Origin: Zobellia galactanivorans
GTDB taxonomy: Bacteria; Bacteroidota; Bacteroidia; Flavobacteriales; Flavobacteriaceae
Assembly: GCF_000973105.1 (NCBI RefSeq)
Contig: NC_015844.1
Coordinates: 620,001 to 684,000 of the forward strand
Length of the DNA: 64,000 nucleotides
Reading direction: 5' to 3'
The position numbers and the translations under genes are program-made. The notes below the pieces were generated by a model, which saw nothing but the letters and a program-made list of their open reading frames with translations, did no database searches and was not told where the DNA came from. Below are positions 50,986-59,557 of the stretch, piece after piece. Numbering within the stretch: the stretch's first letter is position 1; each line of letters opens with the position of its first letter.

Positions 50986-51480
50986 GTGAACAAAGAACTG
51001 GAACATCAATTTGTTACGGAGCTTGAGAACAATCAAAACATTGTTCACAAGGTTTGCACATTGTATACCCATGATAGGGATTCGCATAAAGACCTGTTTC
51101 AAGAAATTACGATACAGCTCTGGAAAGCATACCCTAAATTCAGGGGCGAATCGAAATTCAGTACGTGGATGTACCGTGTAGCGTTGAATACGGCAATTAC
51201 CCTGTACCGAAAGTCGAAAAGACGTGTTCAGACCCAAGATTATGAGTCCGTAATCTTTAAGATAAAAGCCGACGAATACGACAGTACGGAAGAAGAACAG
51301 TTAAAGCTCATGTACAAGGCGGTAAAGCAACTAGGCGATATAGACAAGGCCTTGGTCTTTCTATACCTAGAAGACAAAGACTATCGCGAAATAAGTGAAA
51401 CCCTCGGTATCAGCGAGGTAAATGCACGAGTGAAGATGAATAGGATCAAGACAAAATTAAGAACGATATTGAATCCTTAA
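50986..51480 (+). CDS. RNA polymerase sigma factor (ECF type)
   Basis: This 164-residue protein starts with GTG at 50986. Region 2 includes VCTLYTHDRDSHKDLFQEIT and WKAYPKFRGESKFSTWMYRV. Region 4 includes ALVFLYLEDKDYREISETLG and ISEVNARVKMNRIKTKLR. It is followed four bases later by a gene for a four-pass membrane protein with no recognised domain, which may hold the sigma factor at the membrane. A 20-base palindrome lies about 210 bases upstream. The gene it controls is not clear from the window. Confidence 0.88.
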   Translation: MNKELEHQFVTELENNQNIVHKVCTLYTHDRDSHKDLFQEITIQLWKAYPKFRGESKFSTWMYRVALNTAITLYRKSKRRVQTQDYESVIFKIKADEYDSTEEEQLKLMYKAVKQLGDIDKALVFLYLEDKDYREISETLGISEVNARVKMNRIKTKLRTILNP

Positions 51481-51484
51481 GGAT

Positions 51485-52135
51485 ATGATGGACGAACTGG
51501 AACTTTTAAAGAAAGACTGGCAAAAGAAGAACGACCAGCTTCCTAAGTTGACCTATAACGAAATACATAAAATGACATGGAAGAAATCCTCTTCCATTGT
51601 TAAATGGATACTGATTATCAGCATCCTAGAAATCATATTACCCAATTTACTGTACCTGATTCCTTCCTTTAGGAAAAGTATGAGCATTTACGATAACACC
51701 ATTGTAGACCAATGCTTCGTCGCCATGACCGTCATCTACTACCTGGTAGTATTCTACTTCGTTTTCCTCTTTTACAAAAGATATAAGGAAATATCGGTTC
51801 TCGATAGTGCCAAGGGTCTGATGCGAAAAATTATCAAAACCCGAAGAACGGTAAAATATTACGTAATTTTCTCATTATCCACCATACTCATATTTATAGG
51901 CCTGGTAATCATAGGCATCTATCTCAACGATAGTTTTATGGATAACTTTTCGGAAATGGCCGCAAATACCAAAGACGTTTCCCCTGAAAAGTTAAAGACC
52001 ACCCTAATGGTATCAATGGCGATTATAGGCGTAGTCATGATAGCGTTTTTCGGCGGGGTATACTTTTTGCTCTACGGACTACTCTTGCGCAAGCTCAAGC
52101 GCAACTACAAAGAACTAAAAAGACTTGAAATCTAA
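51485..52135 (+). CDS. Membrane protein paired with the sigma factor
   Basis: This 216-residue protein has a polar N-terminal segment of about 35 residues (LELLKKDWQKKNDQLPKLT), four membrane segments and a positively charged C-terminal tail (RKLKRNYKELKRLEI). The start lies four bases after the sigma gene, so it is very likely in the same transcript. The cytoplasmic N-terminus could bind the sigma factor, but no anti-sigma motif is visible. Flavobacterial relatives are sometimes annotated as carotene oxygenase, which the sequence does not support. It overlaps the convergent acyltransferase end by four bases. Confidence 0.75.
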   Translation: MMDELELLKKDWQKKNDQLPKLTYNEIHKMTWKKSSSIVKWILIISILEIILPNLLYLIPSFRKSMSIYDNTIVDQCFVAMTVIYYLVVFYFVFLFYKRYKEISVLDSAKGLMRKIIKTRRTVKYYVIFSLSTILIFIGLVIIGIYLNDSFMDNFSEMAANTKDVSPEKLKTTLMVSMAIIGVVMIAFFGGVYFLLYGLLLRKLKRNYKELKRLEI

Positions 52136-52947
52136 ACTTTATGCCGATTACGGAACCTTCGGAGTTCGTTCTCTTCTTCGTAGGCCATGAGGTCTTCCTT
52201 GGAAATAACCTTTAAAAACGATGGGTGTTGTTCAATGGCATACTCCAATTTTTCGATGATGGAGTCGAAAGATTCGTTCTCGTAATCGATATCCAAGGGT
52301 TCCTTGATAACCATAGACTGTAGAATTCCCTTTTTCTTGATCCGGAGTCCCTTTTTATCGAAGGAACGTCTAAACCCGTCAATAACTACGGGAACGACAA
52401 CGGGCCTATATTTTTTGATGATGTGTGCGGTACCTTTTCTCAGGGGTTTCCAAGGCGTGGTAGTACCTTGTGGGAAGGTAATAACCCAACCATCGTTCAA
52501 GGCTTTTCCTATATTGGAAATATCGCTCATTTTCACCTGCCTTTTTACATCCTTACCTTCTGAACGCCAAGTCCGCTCTACACTTACAGACCCTGCATAG
52601 GCAAAAATCTTGGTCAAAAGACTTTTCTTCATGGTTTCGGCAGCGGCCACATAGTACATGTTCAACTTGGGTTGCCAAATATAGCCCACGTTCTTGATGT
52701 TATTATCGCGGCCCTTGAGACTTGCATTGAATACGTGGAACATAGCCACTACATCGGCAAAATAGGTCTGGTGGTTACTTACAAAAAGAACGTTCTTGTC
52801 AGGTAACGACCGAATGATCTCAGAACCTTCGACATCAAGACTGTTAAAGCGCTTGTATCGCGAGTGGGTCATAAGTCCCAAAACACGAATAAGCCATTTT
52901 TTCAGAAATAAAATATGCCCGAACGGATTTTCTTTGAATATGCCCAT
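52132..52947 (-). CDS. PlsC-like acyltransferase with variant second motif
   Basis: The start at 52947 (MGIFKENPFGHILFLKK) gives 271 residues. The H-x4-D site is FVSNHQTYFADVV. In place of the usual EGTR motif the sequence reads FPQGTTTPWKPLRKGT, where Arg is lost and Gln replaces Glu. The length fits 1-acyl-glycerol-3-phosphate acyltransferases. A change at the phosphate-binding motif suggests a non-standard acceptor, such as an aminolipid precursor. It is convergent with the membrane gene, with a four-base overlap. The nudix gene lies 25 bases upstream on the same strand. Confidence 0.85.
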   Translation of the reverse strand: MGIFKENPFGHILFLKKWLIRVLGLMTHSRYKRFNSLDVEGSEIIRSLPDKNVLFVSNHQTYFADVVAMFHVFNASLKGRDNNIKNVGYIWQPKLNMYYVAAAETMKKSLLTKIFAYAGSVSVERTWRSEGKDVKRQVKMSDISNIGKALNDGWVITFPQGTTTPWKPLRKGTAHIIKKYRPVVVPVVIDGFRRSFDKKGLRIKKKGILQSMVIKEPLDIDYENESFDSIIEKLEYAIEQHPSFLKVISKEDLMAYEEENELRRFRNRHKV

Positions 52948-52972
52948 AGATTGCAAAAATACGAATTTACCC

Positions 52973-53617
52973 CTATAAAACCTGTTGTAACAAGGTCTTG
53001 ATTTCACTTAGCATCATTCCGGTAGCTCCCCAAACTGTATAACCATTTAATTTAAAGGCAGGTACGGGCACATCGGTCGCATAGGAAGTAGTAAGGTTTT
53101 CGGTAAAAACATTGGCGTCGTCCATAAAATCGGCCAAACGGACCTCTACCAATTCCTCTACCTCGGTATCTTGCTTGGTAAAAGGCTCGGGACGCATGTA
53201 GAGCCCCATATAGGGTCGAACCTCAAAATTACTGGGCGGAATGTAAATTTCGGTAAGCGATTTTACAATTTCAATATGATTCGGGTTTACGCCTACTTCC
53301 TCATAGGTTTCCCGCAATGCCGTAGCCCTCATATCCCTATCATTTTCCTCTACCTGTCCGCCAGGAAAACCGATTTGGTTGGAGTGCACATCCTTTGGAT
53401 GGCTCTTTCTCAAAATAAGCAAAAAGCGGGTCAAGTTGACCTCATCAGGATAGAAAAGCGCCATAACGGCAGCTTTTTTGGTGTTTGCCGACTTTTTACG
53501 GGCGGCCTGCAAGTCTTCCAGCCTAAATTGAGGGGCCATTTTTAAATGCGAAGCTTCACCGGGTAAGGGTAGATTCTTTATTTTTGGTATTCGTATGGAG
53601 AAATCATCAAAATTCAT
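52973..53617 (-). CDS. Nudix hydrolase, CoA pyrophosphatase type
   Basis: The start at 53617 gives 214 residues beginning MNFDDFSIRIPKIKNLPLPG; an open frame extends 67 codons upstream but lacks family likeness. The nudix box (GX5EX7REUXEEXGU) begins GGQVEENDRDMRATALRETY and continues EEVGV. IGFPGGQ and HPKDVHSNQ precede it, the form seen in CoA pyrophosphatases (NudL). It should split CoA to 3',5'-ADP and phosphopantetheine. The ATG overlaps the ATG of the divergent cyclophilin gene within one CATG. Confidence 0.88.
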   Translation of the reverse strand: MNFDDFSIRIPKIKNLPLPGEASHLKMAPQFRLEDLQAARKKSANTKKAAVMALFYPDEVNLTRFLLILRKSHPKDVHSNQIGFPGGQVEENDRDMRATALRETYEEVGVNPNHIEIVKSLTEIYIPPSNFEVRPYMGLYMRPEPFTKQDTEVEELVEVRLADFMDDANVFTENLTTSYATDVPVPAFKLNGYTVWGATGMMLSEIKTLLQQVL

Positions 53618-54329
53618 GACAATCAAAAGTTCTTTTACAGTAACAATATTACTACTTATTTTTCTGGCCTCATGTAGGGAAAATCCTAAAGAAAAGGTAA
53701 AAACGCCCCCGACCCGGACAGCAAGCAAAAAAGATTCGGTAACCGTAGACACTTCCGAAACGAAAAAAGAAGAGGAATTTGTGCTCACCGAAGACAATGC
53801 CATCGATTTTTTCTTCAATTACCAAAAAGACCTAAAAGCCGACAAAGTAAAAATAACTACCCGTTTCGGCAGCTTTACGGTGCAGCTTTACGATAATGTT
53901 CCCTACCACAAGGCCAATTTTATATACCTCGCACGCAAAGGGTATTTCGACAACACCCAATTTCATCGGGTGGTGAAGAATTTCATTATTCAAGGCGGCA
54001 ACTCAGACGATAGGTTAACAGGGCAAAAAAGAGGTAAGATCGGACGGTATCTTTTACCTCCAGACACACGAAAAGGCCACCGCCACCACAGGGGAACTAT
54101 TTCAATGCCGAGTAGTGAAATAGACAACCCACATATGTTGGCATCGCCCTACGAATTCTTTATCGTGGTCACCGACCCGGGCTCATACCATCTAGACGGC
54201 GACTTTACACCCTTTGGAAAAGTCATACAGGGCATGGACGTGGTGGATGCCATTAACCAAGTAGAAACCGGTGATGGCGATTGGCCCTCACAGAACATTT
54301 ACATTCAAAAAGCAGAGGTCATAGAATAG
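53616..54329 (+). CDS. Cyclophilin-type peptidylprolyl isomerase, lipoprotein
   Basis: The start at 53616 gives 237 residues with a lipoprotein signal, SFTVTILLLIFLASCREN, with the lipobox cysteine near residue 20. An ATG at 53595 would add 7 residues and keep the signal, so the start is uncertain. The cyclophilin domain (about 80-237) has YHKANFIYLARKGYFDNTQF, FHRVVKNFIIQGG and FTPFGKVIQGMDVVDAI. It assists folding of exported proteins by isomerising X-Pro bonds in the periplasm. It is divergent from the nudix gene with no spacing at all. Confidence 0.92.
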   Translation: MTIKSSFTVTILLLIFLASCRENPKEKVKTPPTRTASKKDSVTVDTSETKKEEEFVLTEDNAIDFFFNYQKDLKADKVKITTRFGSFTVQLYDNVPYHKANFIYLARKGYFDNTQFHRVVKNFIIQGGNSDDRLTGQKRGKIGRYLLPPDTRKGHRHHRGTISMPSSEIDNPHMLASPYEFFIVVTDPGSYHLDGDFTPFGKVIQGMDVVDAINQVETGDGDWPSQNIYIQKAEVIE

Positions 54330-54342
54330 TCCGTTCAGCAAC

Positions 54343-54960
54343 TTAACTTTCGATTTTCCTGTAAATATTGGGCAGTGCTATACCGAATTTAACCGCCAAT
54401 AATCGGGTAACAATGATAATCAGGATGGCCGCAACATAGGCATAGGCACCGTCAAAGGGCAACAGTACCAAAACAAAATAACTGATTCCCCCCAAAATAC
54501 AGGCGGTAGCATATATTTCCTTCCTTCTGAAAATGACCGGAATTTCATTGCAAAGCATATCGCGAATAACACCCCCAAAACACGCGGTAATGGTACCCAA
54601 AGCTATACACATTACGGGCAAGAGATCTATTGCCAAGCCTTTTTCTATACCCAACATCGTAAAAAGGCCTATGCCTATTGTATCGAATAAGAACAGGGTT
54701 TTTCTTAAGTATTTCAATTGGCGAACAAAAATAACCGAAAAGATGACCGCCCCGGTAATTACGGTAATGTAGATAGGCTCACGCATCCAAAGTACGGGCG
54801 TATTGCCAATGAGCACATCACGAAGGGTACCACCACCCACCGCGGTAACGAAGGCTACGATAAAAATTCCGAACAAGTCGAGTTTTTTGTCCATGGCCAC
54901 CAAGACCCCGGAAATAGCAAAAGCTATGGTGCCCAAAATATCAATTAGAAAATAAAACAT
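54343..54960 (-). CDS. TRIC-like cation channel family protein (UPF0126)
   Basis: This 205-residue membrane protein has about seven hydrophobic segments and two tandem halves. Each carries a TRIC/YicG signature: FVTAVGGGTLRDVLIGNTPVLWM near residue 38 and TITACFGGVIRDMLCNEIPVIF near residue 123. The conserved GGG..RD and FGG..RD segments match bacterial TRIC channels that conduct potassium. Inner-membrane location is expected. It is convergent with the cyclophilin gene. Confidence 0.9.
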   Translation of the reverse strand: MFYFLIDILGTIAFAISGVLVAMDKKLDLFGIFIVAFVTAVGGGTLRDVLIGNTPVLWMREPIYITVITGAVIFSVIFVRQLKYLRKTLFLFDTIGIGLFTMLGIEKGLAIDLLPVMCIALGTITACFGGVIRDMLCNEIPVIFRRKEIYATACILGGISYFVLVLLPFDGAYAYVAAILIIIVTRLLAVKFGIALPNIYRKIES

Positions 54961-55020
54961 GCATTACAGGGTATTTCTGAGTCAATTCCGTTCACCCCCA
55001 GACAAAAGCTATTACCATTT

Positions 55021-55737
55021 CTAGAGTTGCTGAGTGTAGTAGCTGTAATCCTTGACCACTACATCTACAAAATCAATAGGTTTCATATCGGTCGTAATTT
55101 GTGCCACCTTTTTAATTTGATCGCTCAAAGATACGATTACATTATGATTTCCCTTCCGTTTTGCCGATTCGTAAAGCTCTTTAATCGTTTGCATCTCGCT
55201 ATCTTTAAATACCGTCACTTGGGGAAATTGTGGGGTATAATCCTCAGGCAGGTCACGTAGCAGGGTATCGCTTAACGAAATTCGTTTTTTTTCACTGATT
55301 ACGGTGGTACCGGCGGCTATATCCCCAACACGCTGACCATTGCCCCGAAACAGAATGGTAAGAACGGCAACACCGCCCGAGCTGAGCACCACATCAATAA
55401 TCCTTAAGATCCACCGAACGAAATAACTGGAAAAACCGGGCTTTGAACCATCTAACTTTACCACTCGGATCTTCATAAGGGCCTTTCCTACGGTGCGCCC
55501 ATCGGTAAAAGTTTCAAGGAGCACATAATACAAAAATGCGGGCAGGCTCAAAAGTAGATATAGGGCCCACATATCATTGAAATCCAAATCCATGGCAAGC
55601 AACATTACAACAGCAAGTACGGTATAAGCGATGATAACAAAACTATCAACGAGGTAGGCCAACATACGTTCCCCGAGGTGTGCGGTATTCTGGTTTATGG
55701 TTATATTTTGGGCCGTTTCTATTTGAAATTGTTCCAT
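55021..55737 (-). CDS. RDD family protein
   Basis: This 238-residue protein starts with GERMLAYLVDSFVIIAYTVL, the first half of the RDD domain, with Arg and Asp in the first helix, and continues with TDGRTVGKALMKIRVVKLDG. About four membrane segments are predicted, followed by a soluble tail that ends in YSYYTQQL. The family takes part in Na+/H+ exchange or membrane stress in some bacteria, but the role here is not known. It is divergent from the spoIIM gene with only 32 bases between the start codons. Confidence 0.88.
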   Translation of the reverse strand: MEQFQIETAQNITINQNTAHLGERMLAYLVDSFVIIAYTVLAVVMLLAMDLDFNDMWALYLLLSLPAFLYYVLLETFTDGRTVGKALMKIRVVKLDGSKPGFSSYFVRWILRIIDVVLSSGGVAVLTILFRGNGQRVGDIAAGTTVISEKKRISLSDTLLRDLPEDYTPQFPQVTVFKDSEMQTIKELYESAKRKGNHNVIVSLSDQIKKVAQITTDMKPIDFVDVVVKDYSYYTQQL

Positions 55738-55748
55738 AGTTTCGTTTC

Positions 55749-55764
55749 TTTGGTATAAACCAAA
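55749..55764. promoter_or_regulatory. Inverted repeat between RDD and spoIIM starts
   Basis: Arms TTTGGT and ACCAAA around a 4-base spacer lie in the 32-base gap between two divergent ATGs. It could be a shared operator. The element is short, so it may also be chance. Confidence 0.35.
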
Positions 55765-55769
55765 CGTTA

Positions 55770-56729
55770 ATGCGCGAGGCCGCCTTTGTAAAACAAAATA
55801 AAGACAAATGGGCTACTTTTGAAAGTACCCTGACCAACAAAACGAAGTTGACGCCCGATAAATTGTCCGATCTTTATATAGAGATCACCGACCACCTCAG
55901 CTACGCCAAAACTTTTTATCCGGGAAGCAACACAGAGCTCTATTTAAACAATCTGGCCTCCCAGGCCCATCAAAAGATTTACAAGACCAAACGCGAACCC
56001 AAAAATCGAATACTCGAATTCTGGAAAACGGAATTTCCGAAAATGTTCTTCTACCACCAAAGGGAGTTACGCATTTCTTTTTTGGTCTTTCTGTTCTTTA
56101 GTATGGTCGGAGCCTTTTCTGCGGCCAACGAAGGTACTTTTGTAAGATCGATATTAGGCGATGCCTATGTAAACATGACGCTCGAAAATATTGAAAAGGG
56201 CGACCCTATGGCGGTCTACAAGCAAATGGGCGAATTCAACATGTTCTTGGGCATCACCATCAACAATATACGCGTGGCCCTTATGGCCTTTGCCTACGGT
56301 ATTATGCTAGGAATAGGCACTTTGTATATTATGATGCATAATGGTATTATGCTAGGCAGCTTTCAGTACTTTTTTTACGAAAAAGGATTGTTATGGGAAT
56401 CGGTACGTACCATTTGGATACACGGCACCATAGAAATATCGGTCATCATCATTGCCGGTTGCGCCGGACTTGTATTGGCCAATGGCATTCTTTTTCCGGG
56501 GACCTACACGCGAATTGAATCGTTTAAAATAGGGGTTCGCAACGGACTGAAAATTATGGTGAGTACAATCCCCTTCTTTATCATAGCGGGCTTTCTCGAA
56601 GGTTTTGTCACCCGACATACCGAAATGCCCGACTTTCTTGCCATTTGCATTATTTTGGCCTCTTTGGCACTAATTTTATTTTACTACGTTATATACCCTA
56701 TACGACTGCATAAAAGACCAAATCCATGA
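55770..56729 (+). CDS. Stage II sporulation protein M-like membrane protein
   Basis: This 319-residue protein begins MREAAFVKQNKDKWATFEST, a well conserved start. Its N-terminal 110 residues are soluble and are followed by about five to six membrane segments with NNIRVALMAFAYGIMLGIGT and GTIEISVIIIAGCAGLVLAN, the SpoIIM/DUF95 signature. It opens a six-gene operon ending in DUF58. SpoIIM acts in septal peptidoglycan breakdown in sporulating bacteria; flavobacteria do not sporulate, and the role here is unknown. It overlaps the next gene by four bases. Confidence 0.88.
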   Translation: MREAAFVKQNKDKWATFESTLTNKTKLTPDKLSDLYIEITDHLSYAKTFYPGSNTELYLNNLASQAHQKIYKTKREPKNRILEFWKTEFPKMFFYHQRELRISFLVFLFFSMVGAFSAANEGTFVRSILGDAYVNMTLENIEKGDPMAVYKQMGEFNMFLGITINNIRVALMAFAYGIMLGIGTLYIMMHNGIMLGSFQYFFYEKGLLWESVRTIWIHGTIEISVIIIAGCAGLVLANGILFPGTYTRIESFKIGVRNGLKIMVSTIPFFIIAGFLEGFVTRHTEMPDFLAICIILASLALILFYYVIYPIRLHKRPNP

Positions 56730-57598
56730 AACAATACATAGAGTTCAAAAAACAACGGGAGATGGGCCAAATCTTATCCGACACCTTTGCTTTTTTGAGA
56801 AACGATTTCAAATCATTTTTCACTACTTTCTTCAAACTGGTCGGCCCCTATCTTGTGGCCATGATCATTTGCTACGGATTTTACCTGTACCAAACAGGGG
56901 ATTTTATTCAGAGAAATGACGCCCTCTCCTCTTCAATGGGTGTTCCCTTTCTTTTCTTCACCGTTACGCTCGCCTTTCTCATTGCCCTGATCACTTCGTA
57001 CATAATGGCACAGGCCACCACCATTTTCTATATTAAGTCGTACATTAAGAACGAGGGCAATATCGATTTTGATGAAATAAAGCAAAACGTTTACGACTCG
57101 TTTTGGAAGTTTATCGGACTAGGTTTTTTAGTAGCTATCTGTGCAGGATTCGGTTTTCTTTTCTGCCTTATACCCGGTATCTATGTGTACGTGCCCCTAT
57201 CTTTATCATTTTGTCTACTCGCCTTTGAAAACAAAGGAGTTTCAGACGCTTTTAGCGACAGTTTCAAACTGGTCAAGGATTACTGGTGGATCACCTTTGC
57301 CTCGCTCTTCGTGGTGGGCATTATCGTTATGGTTACCGGCTATGCCTTTGCCTTGCCCGGTACAATTTACAACTATGCCAAAATGGGAATATTATCAGGT
57401 GAAATAGACGTCGAAAATTTTGGGGTCGCCGACCCGATATCCATCGCTTTGGGCAGTATGAGTATATTTGCCCAATTTCTTTTGAATATCATATCCGTTG
57501 TGGCAGGCGTTTTGATCTATTTTGACCTGAACGAAAAAAAGAACTTTACCGGCACCTATGAACGTATAAAAAATCTCGGCCGAACCTTCGAAGAATAA
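56726..57598 (+). CDS. Membrane protein, glycerophosphodiesterase-like membrane domain family
   Basis: This 290-residue protein has about six membrane segments. A polar N-terminus, QREMGQILSDTFAFLRNDFK, precedes them, and the middle contains FCLIPGIYVYVPLSLSFCLL with ENKGVSDAFSDSFKLVKDYWW. These are features of the multi-pass domain also found next to glycerophosphodiester phosphodiesterases. No catalytic part is present. It overlaps spoIIM by four bases and precedes the DUF4129 gene by two, so it is an operon member. Function unknown. Confidence 0.75.
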   Translation: MKQYIEFKKQREMGQILSDTFAFLRNDFKSFFTTFFKLVGPYLVAMIICYGFYLYQTGDFIQRNDALSSSMGVPFLFFTVTLAFLIALITSYIMAQATTIFYIKSYIKNEGNIDFDEIKQNVYDSFWKFIGLGFLVAICAGFGFLFCLIPGIYVYVPLSLSFCLLAFENKGVSDAFSDSFKLVKDYWWITFASLFVVGIIVMVTGYAFALPGTIYNYAKMGILSGEIDVENFGVADPISIALGSMSIFAQFLLNIISVVAGVLIYFDLNEKKNFTGTYERIKNLGRTFEE

Positions 57599-57600
57599 AT

Positions 57601-58341
57601 ATGCCAAAAACGTTTTTCTTTTTTTGTTTTGCCCTGTGTTGTTCCATGGCCTTTGCCACACCGCAGGACTCACTGAAGATTTCGTACGACTCCGAGCCAC
57701 TGAAGGTCAAAAAAATCAGTGATGCCGATTTGCTTCCTTACCAAAATGACAAGGCGTTCAATTACGAAACCTTTGAAGCCGAAGCCACTTGGTGGGACGA
57801 TTTTAAAAGTTGGCTCGGTAATCTAATGCTTCGAACACTAGAGCTTATCTTCGGCGTTGGAAAAGCCTCGGGCATTCTGGCGGGACTCATACGGCTTGCT
57901 CCCTATTTACTTTTAGGCCTATTGATCTATATTCTGATACGTTTTTTTCTTAACATCAATGCAAGGGCCCTTCAAGAGGCCCAAAAAAACCAATCCCTGG
58001 TTTCGATTTCCGAAGAGGAACATATCATTAAAAACGAGAACATCCACGACCTTATACAACAGGCCCTCTCAAAAAATGATTTTCGACTGGCGGTGCGCTA
58101 TTCCTACCTACACCTGCTCAAATTGATGAGCGAAAAAGAACTGATTGCCTGGGAACCCCAGAAAACCAATGACGACTACCTACGGGAAATATCAAAATCA
58201 GACCTCAAAGATCCGTTCACCCATATCACCCGTTTGTACAATTTTACATGGTATGGTGATTTCCCCATAGACGAAACAGGATACCAAAGGGCAAGGCAAA
58301 CATTTTTATCCATAGAAAAATCGGTACAAAAAAATGGATAA
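57601..58341 (+). CDS. DUF4129 domain-containing protein
   Basis: This 246-residue protein has a signal peptide (FFFCFALCCSMAFATPQ), a periplasmic part with ATWWDDFKSWLGNLM, one membrane segment near residues 98-115 (APYLLLGLLIYILIRFFL), and a cytoplasmic C-terminal DUF4129 region with FRLAVRYSYLHLLKLMSEKE. The last motif is shared by proteins that work next to MoxR and transglutaminase-like proteins. It follows the preceding gene by two bases and overlaps DUF4350 by eight. Confidence 0.82.
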   Translation: MPKTFFFFCFALCCSMAFATPQDSLKISYDSEPLKVKKISDADLLPYQNDKAFNYETFEAEATWWDDFKSWLGNLMLRTLELIFGVGKASGILAGLIRLAPYLLLGLLIYILIRFFLNINARALQEAQKNQSLVSISEEEHIIKNENIHDLIQQALSKNDFRLAVRYSYLHLLKLMSEKELIAWEPQKTNDDYLREISKSDLKDPFTHITRLYNFTWYGDFPIDETGYQRARQTFLSIEKSVQKNG

Positions 58342-59557
58342 AAAAGGCCTTAAATACATCATTATTGCCGTTGGCACCTTGGTACTGCTGATGCTTTTCC
58401 AATACAACCGGCCTAAAGAGATAAACTGGAGCGACTCCTATGTAGCCAAGCACAAAATACCCTACGGCACCTATGTCTTGAACGATGTGATGCAAGGTCT
58501 TTTCCAAGATCGGATACAGCAGGTAAACCTATCGCCCTTTGAGTTTCTATCGACGAACAAAGAAGCTTCGGGCACCTACTTTTTCGTAAACAACTCCGTC
58601 AATTTTGGCGATACCGAACTCTTCGCCCTTTTAGATTGGACCACCCATGGGAATACCCTTTTCATTGCTTCGGAAAATTTTGAGCAGACACTTTTAGACA
58701 CCCTCAACCTTAATACGGCAAGCCTTTTTAATGAGTTTGGGAATATACGTTCATATCGGCACAAACTGGTCAACCCCAATCTAAAACCAGAAAACGCATA
58801 TCCCTTTAAAAAAGACGATTACGCCACCTATTTCGATGCGTACAAAAACGAAATCACAACCGTCTTAGGTACGGTTTCCAACGAGAACAATACCGAAACC
58901 CCGGGCTTCGGCAACGTCATCAAAATAGCTTATGGCAAAGGAGAAATCGTGCTCAGCACATTCCCCAAAGCCTTTACCAATTATTTTATCTTAAAGGACG
59001 ACAACAAACAGTATACGGCGGGCCTACTCTCTTACCTAGACGACACCCGTACCATTTACATAGACAACCATCATAAAGCCGGAAAAGGGGTCTACACGTC
59101 TCCCATGCACGTTTTTTTGAGCACCAAGGAATTTAAATGGGCCTATTATCTCGTATTGATAGGAGTCGTCATGTACGTATTTTTTGAAGGAAAGCGCAAA
59201 CAAAGGGCCATACCCATCGTCACCCCCCTCAAAAACCAAACCCTGGCCTTTACCCGCACCATCGCCGACATGTATTTTGAAAAAGGGGAACGAAAACAAA
59301 TTGCACAACATAAGATCGTCCATTTTTTAGAATACCTTCGGTCACATTTTTATCTGAATACTGCGGAAAGGACAGACGATTTCTTTAAAAACTTGGCCTC
59401 ACGAAGCCACCATACCCAAGATGAGATCGCTTCGCTTTTTTCGCTTATAGATCAGGTGGAAGCCAAAGCGAACCTGACCGACACCGAATTACAACAATTG
59501 AATACGGCTATAGAAAAATTCAAAAACAAAGCACATGGAAGAAACGCACGACCCTAA
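58334..59557 (+). CDS. DUF4350 domain-containing protein
   Basis: This 407-residue protein has an N-terminal membrane segment (YIIIAVGTLVLLMLFQY), a large periplasmic part with SYVAKHKIPYGTYVLNDV and WTTHGNTLFIASENF, a second membrane segment near residue 277 (YYLVLIGVVMYVFFEGKRK), and a cytoplasmic tail with coiled-coil features. DUF4350 is common in bacterial MoxR clusters and often resembles a ThuA-like or GATase-like fold. It overlaps the DUF4129 and moxR genes by 8 and 23 bases. The role is not known. Confidence 0.82.
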   Translation: MDKKGLKYIIIAVGTLVLLMLFQYNRPKEINWSDSYVAKHKIPYGTYVLNDVMQGLFQDRIQQVNLSPFEFLSTNKEASGTYFFVNNSVNFGDTELFALLDWTTHGNTLFIASENFEQTLLDTLNLNTASLFNEFGNIRSYRHKLVNPNLKPENAYPFKKDDYATYFDAYKNEITTVLGTVSNENNTETPGFGNVIKIAYGKGEIVLSTFPKAFTNYFILKDDNKQYTAGLLSYLDDTRTIYIDNHHKAGKGVYTSPMHVFLSTKEFKWAYYLVLIGVVMYVFFEGKRKQRAIPIVTPLKNQTLAFTRTIADMYFEKGERKQIAQHKIVHFLEYLRSHFYLNTAERTDDFFKNLASRSHHTQDEIASLFSLIDQVEAKANLTDTELQQLNTAIEKFKNKAHGRNARP

